Assembly (NCBI RefSeq): GCF_028598805.1
Contig: NZ_JAQRFI010000023.1
Location: forward strand, 1-64,000
Source: Xenorhabdus yunnanensis
Lineage (GTDB): Bacteria > Pseudomonadota > Gammaproteobacteria > Enterobacterales > Enterobacteriaceae
Direction of reading: 5' to 3'
Length of the DNA: 64,000 nucleotides
Below, one piece after another: positions 59,870 to 64,000 of this stretch. The notes beneath the pieces are model-generated. The model was not told where the DNA came from, did not search any database, and saw nothing but the letters and a program-made list of their open reading frames with translations. A program made the translations under genes and the position numbers. The stretch's first letter is position 1; each line of letters begins with the position of its first letter.

Positions 59870-60718
59870 ATGACAACATTCCTATTATTATTTGTTCTCG
59901 GTGCTGCCCTGCTACATGCCAGTTGGAACGTTTTAGTCAAAATCAGTGCTGATAGATTTTTGGGTATATCAATCATCGTTTTTTTTGCTGGCCTGATTTC
60001 AACAGCCGGATTATTCTGGGTAGGATTGCCAACTCTCTCTTCCTTGCCATGGCTAGTGTTGTCTTCCATCCTGCATATCGGTTACTGCCTGTTCCTGAGC
60101 CGTTCTTATGCTACAGGGGATTTAAGTCAGGTATATCCTATTGCCAGAGGAAGTGCACCGTTAATTACTGCTTTCTTGAGTTGGATTATATTGCAGGAAG
60201 TATTACCGCCTCTTGGTATGTTGGGTATTGGCTTAATTGTTATAGGAATTATTTTGATCGCATTTCCCAAGGGAAAAGAATCATTTCAGATGGATAGCCG
60301 AGCATTAATTGCAGCGCTAATAACTTCAGTTTTTACAGCTTTCTATACCTTATCTGATGGCATTGGCTCCCGTGTCAGTGATAACGCCTTAACCTATATC
60401 TTGTGGCTGTTTGCCATTCACGGCTGGTCAATGGGCGTCATTATGTATTTCAAATATCGCTATACGATTGGGCAAAATATTCGCCAATATTGGAAGCAAG
60501 GATTACTGGGCGGGCTAATGCAATTGTTGAGTTATGGCATTGTCATTTGGGCGATGAGCTATGTCCCAATTGTAATGGTTGCTGCATTGCGTGAAACCAG
60601 CGTGCTGTTTGCAATGTTGTTGTCGGTTTTTATTTTGCGGGAACCGTTTAGCAAAATGAGATTATTGGCTTGTATGGTGATTGTAGCTGGAGTGATTGGG
60701 ACGAAATTGGGGGAATGA
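59870..60718 (+). CDS. EamA/DMT-family permease
   Basis: This drug/metabolite-transporter superfamily protein has 282 aa, ten predicted membrane helices and two EamA repeats (each ending with a PIVMVAALRETSVLFAML-like pattern). Such proteins export amino acids or other small molecules; the substrate is unknown. No good ribosome site is seen before the ATG (TTAAAATATCTC). It lies between dnaJ and nhaA, where E. coli has other genes, so it is a lineage-specific insertion. It is convergent with dnaJ. Confidence 0.82.
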   Translation: MTTFLLLFVLGAALLHASWNVLVKISADRFLGISIIVFFAGLISTAGLFWVGLPTLSSLPWLVLSSILHIGYCLFLSRSYATGDLSQVYPIARGSAPLITAFLSWIILQEVLPPLGMLGIGLIVIGIILIAFPKGKESFQMDSRALIAALITSVFTAFYTLSDGIGSRVSDNALTYILWLFAIHGWSMGVIMYFKYRYTIGQNIRQYWKQGLLGGLMQLLSYGIVIWAMSYVPIVMVAALRETSVLFAMLLSVFILREPFSKMRLLACMVIVAGVIGTKLGE

Positions 60719-60842
60719 TCGTGTTACTTGAAAGAATAAAAATGGGAGGTAATGCAATAACTCATAAATCCCACCTGATTATCAATAAATTAGAGAGATA
60801 ATCAGGAGGAACTATTATCAATGATCTTACAAAGACATTAAA

Positions 60843-61970
60843 TTACTTTGTCAAATCATCAAAAAATTTTTTCACGCCATCGAGGAAACTTTTGGAGCGA
60901 GGGCTATTGGTTTCACCGCTTTTTCCGCCAAAAGATTCACCCAATTTACGCATCAGCTCTTTTTGTTCTTCATTCAGCTTAACCGGTGTTTCTACCACGA
61001 CACGGCACATCAAGTCGCCTTGAACACCACCACGAACGGATTTAACACCTTTACCTTTCATACGGAATAGTTTGCCGGTCTGGGTTTCCGCAGGAATTTT
61101 CAGGCTGACGCGACCATCAAGGGTCGGAACTTCAATTTCGCCACCCAATGCTGCTGTTGCAAAGTTAATTGGAACTTCACAGTAAAGGTTGCTGCCATCG
61201 CGTTCGAAGATATGGTGAGTCTTGACTTGAACCTGAACGTACAAATCACCCGCTGGTGCACCGTGTTCACCTGCTTCACCTTCACCACTCAAGCGAATGC
61301 GATCACCGGTATCGACACCTGCCGGAATTTTGACAGACAGAGTTTTGTATTTTTCAACGCGACCATGTCCATGACATTTACCACAAGGCTCTTTGATGAT
61401 GCTTCCACGTCCATGACACTGAGGGCAAGGCTGCTGAACGGCGAAGAACCCTTGGCGCATTTGTACTTGGCCTGCACCGTGACAGGTTGGACAAGTTTGT
61501 GGGCTGGTGCCCGCCTTGGCTCCGCTGCCATGACAGGTATCACAAGATTCCAGTGTTGGAATACGGATCTCTTTGGTCACACCACGGACAGCTTCTTCCA
61601 GGGTTAATTCCATGCTGTAACGCAGGTCTGAGCCACGGCTATGGCGCTGCTGACGACGGCCACCACCGAAAATATCTCCGAAAACGTCACCAAAGATATC
61701 GCTAAAGTCAGCTCCACCACCTGCACCACCACCCATACCACCATGTTCAAAGGCAGCGTGACCATATTGGTCATAAGCGGCACGTTTCTGAGCATCCGTC
61801 AGGATCTCATACGCTTCTTTAATTTCTTTGAATTTACTTTCTGCATCTTTATCACCCTGATTACGGTCAGGATGATATTTCATTGCCAGTCGTTTATAGG
61901 CTTTTTTGATCTCTTTTTCGTCTGCGGTTTTGGAAACTCCCAAAACTTCGTAATAATCTTTTTTTGCCAT
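60843..61970 (-). CDS. dnaJ: Co-chaperone DnaJ (Hsp40)
   Basis: DnaJ stimulates DnaK ATPase and delivers substrates. The 375-aa class A Hsp40 has an N-terminal J domain with HPD ([14 protein letters not shown]), a G/F-rich linker, a zinc domain with four CxxCxGxG motifs ([32 protein letters not shown]) and the C-terminal substrate domain. It lies 228 bp downstream of dnaK; the spacer holds an ERIC element. Confidence 0.98.
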   Translation of the reverse strand: MAKKDYYEVLGVSKTADEKEIKKAYKRLAMKYHPDRNQGDKDAESKFKEIKEAYEILTDAQKRAAYDQYGHAAFEHGGMGGGAGGGADFSDIFGDVFGDIFGGGRRQQRHSRGSDLRYSMELTLEEAVRGVTKEIRIPTLESCDTCHGSGAKAGTSPQTCPTCHGAGQVQMRQGFFAVQQPCPQCHGRGSIIKEPCGKCHGHGRVEKYKTLSVKIPAGVDTGDRIRLSGEGEAGEHGAPAGDLYVQVQVKTHHIFERDGSNLYCEVPINFATAALGGEIEVPTLDGRVSLKIPAETQTGKLFRMKGKGVKSVRGGVQGDLMCRVVVETPVKLNEEQKELMRKLGESFGGKSGETNSPRSKSFLDGVKKFFDDLTK

Positions 61971-62062
61971 CGTATTGTTTACCCTTAATACGCACGCACG
62001 GGCGTAGAGTTACCTCAACGCCCGTACAGTTAACAAGTAACAGAGGCCTGTTACTTTGCCCG

Positions 62063-62187
62063 CTATTCCCTTCATCTTTCAAATTGATTCTTTGCTGGTT
62101 TTGCTCATTTAGCCCAGTCACATGCTTTCTATGTGACTGGGATTCAATCGCTTGCCGCCTTGATGCAACTCGAAACCTATTGGGCTT
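62063..62187. repeat. ERIC (IRU) element between dnaK and dnaJ
   Basis: About 125 bp with arms CCCTTCATCTTTCAAATTG and GCAACTCGAAACCTATTGGG, and a central palindrome AGCCCAGTCACATG ... ATGTGACTGGG. It lies inside the dnaK-dnaJ transcript, where it would fold as a long RNA hairpin. Confidence 0.88.
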
Positions 62188-62198
62188 AAGGGCTACTA

Positions 62199-64000
62199 TT
62201 ATTTTTTGTCTTTAACTTCTTCGAATTCAGCGTCTACAACGTCGTCTTCTTTCTTCGCGTTGGTTGCACCAGCATCGGTAGCACCAGCTTGTGCTTGTTG
62301 CTGTGCGATTTCCAGCAGTTTCTTGGATGCTTCAACCAGAGCTTGGATCTTCGCTTCGATTTCAGCTTTGTCTTCGCTCTTCGCCGCAGTTTCCAGCTCA
62401 GAAGTTGCTTTCTCGATTGTAGCTTTATCGTCAGCAGTCAGTTTGTCACCGGCTTCTTCAACTTGCTTGTGAGTACCGTGAACCAGTTGGTCAGCTTGGT
62501 TACGAATCTGAACCAGCTCTTCAAACTTACGGTCAGCTTCAGCGTTTGCTTCAGCGTCGCGTACCATCTGCTGGATTTCTTCTTCGTTCAGACCAGAAGA
62601 TGCCTTGATGGTGATGTTTTGCTCACGGCCGGAGTTTTTGTCTTTCGCAGAAACGTGCAGGATGCCGTCAGCATCGATGTCGAAAGTAACTTCGATCTGT
62701 GGAGTTCCACGCATCGCTGGCTGAACACCATCCAAGTTGAACTGACCCAGAGATTTGTTATCGCTGGCACGCTTACGCTCACCTTGCAGTACGTGAATAG
62801 TTACCGCAGATTGGTTGTCTTCCGCTGTAGAGAACACTTGGCTATGCTTGGTTGGGATAGTGGTGTTCTTAGTAATCAGGGAAGTCATCACGCCGCCCAT
62901 GGTTTCGATACCCAGAGACAGTGGAGTTACGTCCAGCAGTAGAACGTCTTTCACGTCACCTGCCAGTACACCGCCCTGAACTGCTGCACCCATTGCAACT
63001 GCTTCGTCTGGGTTCACGTCTTTACGTGGCTCTTTGCCGAAGAAATCTGCAACTGCTTTCTGCACCATTGGCATACGAGTCTGACCACCAACCAGAATAA
63101 CGTCCTGGACGTCAGATACAGACAGACCTGCGTCATTCAGTGCGACTTTCAGCGGCTCGATAGAACGTTTAACCAAGTCTTCAACCAGAGATTCCAGTTT
63201 TGCACGAGTCACTTTAATGTTCATGTGCTTAGGACCGGTTGCATCTGCTGTGATGTATGGCAGGTTCACGTCAGTCTGTTGTGCAGAAGAAAGTTCGATT
63301 TTCGCTTTTTCTGCCGCTTCTTTCAGACGCTGCATTGCCAGTGGGTCATTACGCAGGTCGATGCCTTGTTCTTTCTTGAACTCATCAACCAGATAGTTGA
63401 TCATGCGGCTGTCGAAGTCTTCACCACCCAAGTGAGTATCACCATTGGTTGCCAGAACTTCATAAGTTTTTTCGCCATCAACTTCATCGATTTCGATGAT
63501 AGAGATATCGAAAGTACCACCACCCAGGTCATAAACCGCAATGGTGCGGTTGCCCACTTCTTTGTCCAGGCCGTAAGCCAGAGCAGCAGCGGTTGGTTCG
63601 TTGATGATACGCTTAACTTCCAGACCTGCGATACGGCCAGCGTCTTTAGTTGCCTGACGCTGTGCATCGTTGAAGTATGCAGGAACGGTGATAACCGCTT
63701 CGGTTACTGGTTCACCCAGATAGTCTTCCGCTGTTTTCTTCATTTTTTTCAGAACTTCAGCAGAGATCTGAGGTGGTGCCATTTTCTGGCCTTTCACTTC
63801 CAGCCATGCATCGCCATTATCCGCCGCCATAATTTTGTATGGCATGATGGATTCGTCACGCTGTACTTCTTCGTCCTGAAAACGACGGCCGATCAAACGT
63901 TTGATGGCGAACAGAGTATTTTGCGGGTTAGTAACAGCCTGACGTTTAGCTGGTTGACCAACCAGAGTTTCACCATCCTGAGTATATGCGATGATGGAAG
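62199..64000 (-). CDS. dnaK: Molecular chaperone DnaK (Hsp70), 5' end beyond window
   Basis: DnaK is an ATP-dependent Hsp70 chaperone. About 600 codons are present. The first visible residues ([16 protein letters not shown]) correspond to about residue 38 of E. coli DnaK, so the start codon and the IGIDLGTTNS motif lie outside the window. Visible motifs include [10 protein letters not shown] (phosphate 2), the IIVGGQTR-type adenosine motif ([10 protein letters not shown]), the linker [13 protein letters not shown], the substrate domain and the C-terminal EEVKDKK. No frameshift is seen. Confidence 0.98.
   Translation of the reverse strand, partial: SIIAYTQDGETLVGQPAKRQAVTNPQNTLFAIKRLIGRRFQDEEVQRDESIMPYKIMAADNGDAWLEVKGQKMAPPQISAEVLKKMKKTAEDYLGEPVTEAVITVPAYFNDAQRQATKDAGRIAGLEVKRIINEPTAAALAYGLDKEVGNRTIAVYDLGGGTFDISIIEIDEVDGEKTYEVLATNGDTHLGGEDFDSRMINYLVDEFKKEQGIDLRNDPLAMQRLKEAAEKAKIELSSAQQTDVNLPYITADATGPKHMNIKVTRAKLESLVEDLVKRSIEPLKVALNDAGLSVSDVQDVILVGGQTRMPMVQKAVADFFGKEPRKDVNPDEAVAMGAAVQGGVLAGDVKDVLLLDVTPLSLGIETMGGVMTSLITKNTTIPTKHSQVFSTAEDNQSAVTIHVLQGERKRASDNKSLGQFNLDGVQPAMRGTPQIEVTFDIDADGILHVSAKDKNSGREQNITIKASSGLNEEEIQQMVRDAEANAEADRKFEELVQIRNQADQLVHGTHKQVEEAGDKLTADDKATIEKATSELETAAKSEDKAEIEAKIQALVEASKKLLEIAQQQAQAGATDAGATNAKKEDDVVDAEFEEVKDKK

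Overview
The window looks like a chromosomal segment of a Xenorhabdus-type bacterium (Morganellaceae, Enterobacterales). The evidence is high similarity to enterobacterial housekeeping proteins, AT-rich spacers, ERIC-type repeats, and a fimbrial operon whose pilin resembles the mrx/mrp pilins of Xenorhabdus and Proteus. The genus is inferred from recalled protein similarity; no database search was run.

Layout. (1) 1-6,000, minus strand: aspA-dcuA-dsbD-yjdC and the 5' part of a tRNA-Phe, as in E. coli but without cutA. (2) 6,000-11,700: fxsA, groES-groEL behind a sigma-32 promoter, the lipoprotein gene yjeI, divergent epmB/efp (EF-P and its lysylation enzyme), then gdx (sugE) behind a guanidine-II riboswitch. 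(3) 11,700-19,100, accessory: a Nlp/Ner-like regulator, an orphan controller (C) protein-like regulator with a C-box, a TauE-type permease, a nucleoside hydrolase, an FAD oxidase-cupin-aldehyde dehydrogenase cluster, a 3' fragment of phoA and a GNAT gene. (4) 19,200-26,500: two tRNA-Leu(CAG), rsmC, holD-rimI, prfC, a short osmY homologue, yjjU and yjjV. (5) 26,700-33,200: nucleoside salvage, with nupC and deoCABD both preceded by paired CRP-like sites 52 bp apart. (6) 33,200-41,600: a chaperone-usher fimbrial operon (pilin, usher, chaperone, minor pilin, tip adhesin, MrpJ-like regulator), followed by a convergent FimB/MrpI-type tyrosine recombinase. (7) 41,700-56,600, minus strand: carAB with ARG boxes, dapB, then an accessory insert (LysR gene, alanyl-tRNA editing gene, GNAT-like gene), then ispH, fkpB, lspA, ileS and ribF. 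(8) 56,600-64,000: rpsT, nhaA-nhaR, an EamA transporter, dnaJ, and dnaK running off the right end.

The most notable observation is a 300-bp segment (40700-40999) bounded by perfect 19-bp inverted repeats. One repeat lies inside the 3' end of the recombinase gene. The size and the linked recombinase match known fimbrial phase switches (fimS, mrp). Here, however, the segment lies downstream of the fimbrial operon, and inversion would replace the C-terminal tail of the recombinase itself (230 aa now, 207 aa when flipped). Other points of interest are the orphan C-protein gene with its operator, a poly-A-rich 18-bp repeat in the 5' coding region of the usher, many 13-19-bp tandem duplications in spacers, and several ERIC elements, one abutting the ribF stop codon.

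How the genes work together: nupC imports nucleosides and the deo enzymes degrade them; aspA makes fumarate and dcuA exchanges C4-dicarboxylates anaerobically; epmB modifies EF-P; carAB feeds arginine and pyrimidine synthesis; ileS, lspA, fkpB and ispH form the usual essential cluster; nhaR controls nhaA; dnaK/dnaJ and groES/groEL are the two main chaperone systems.
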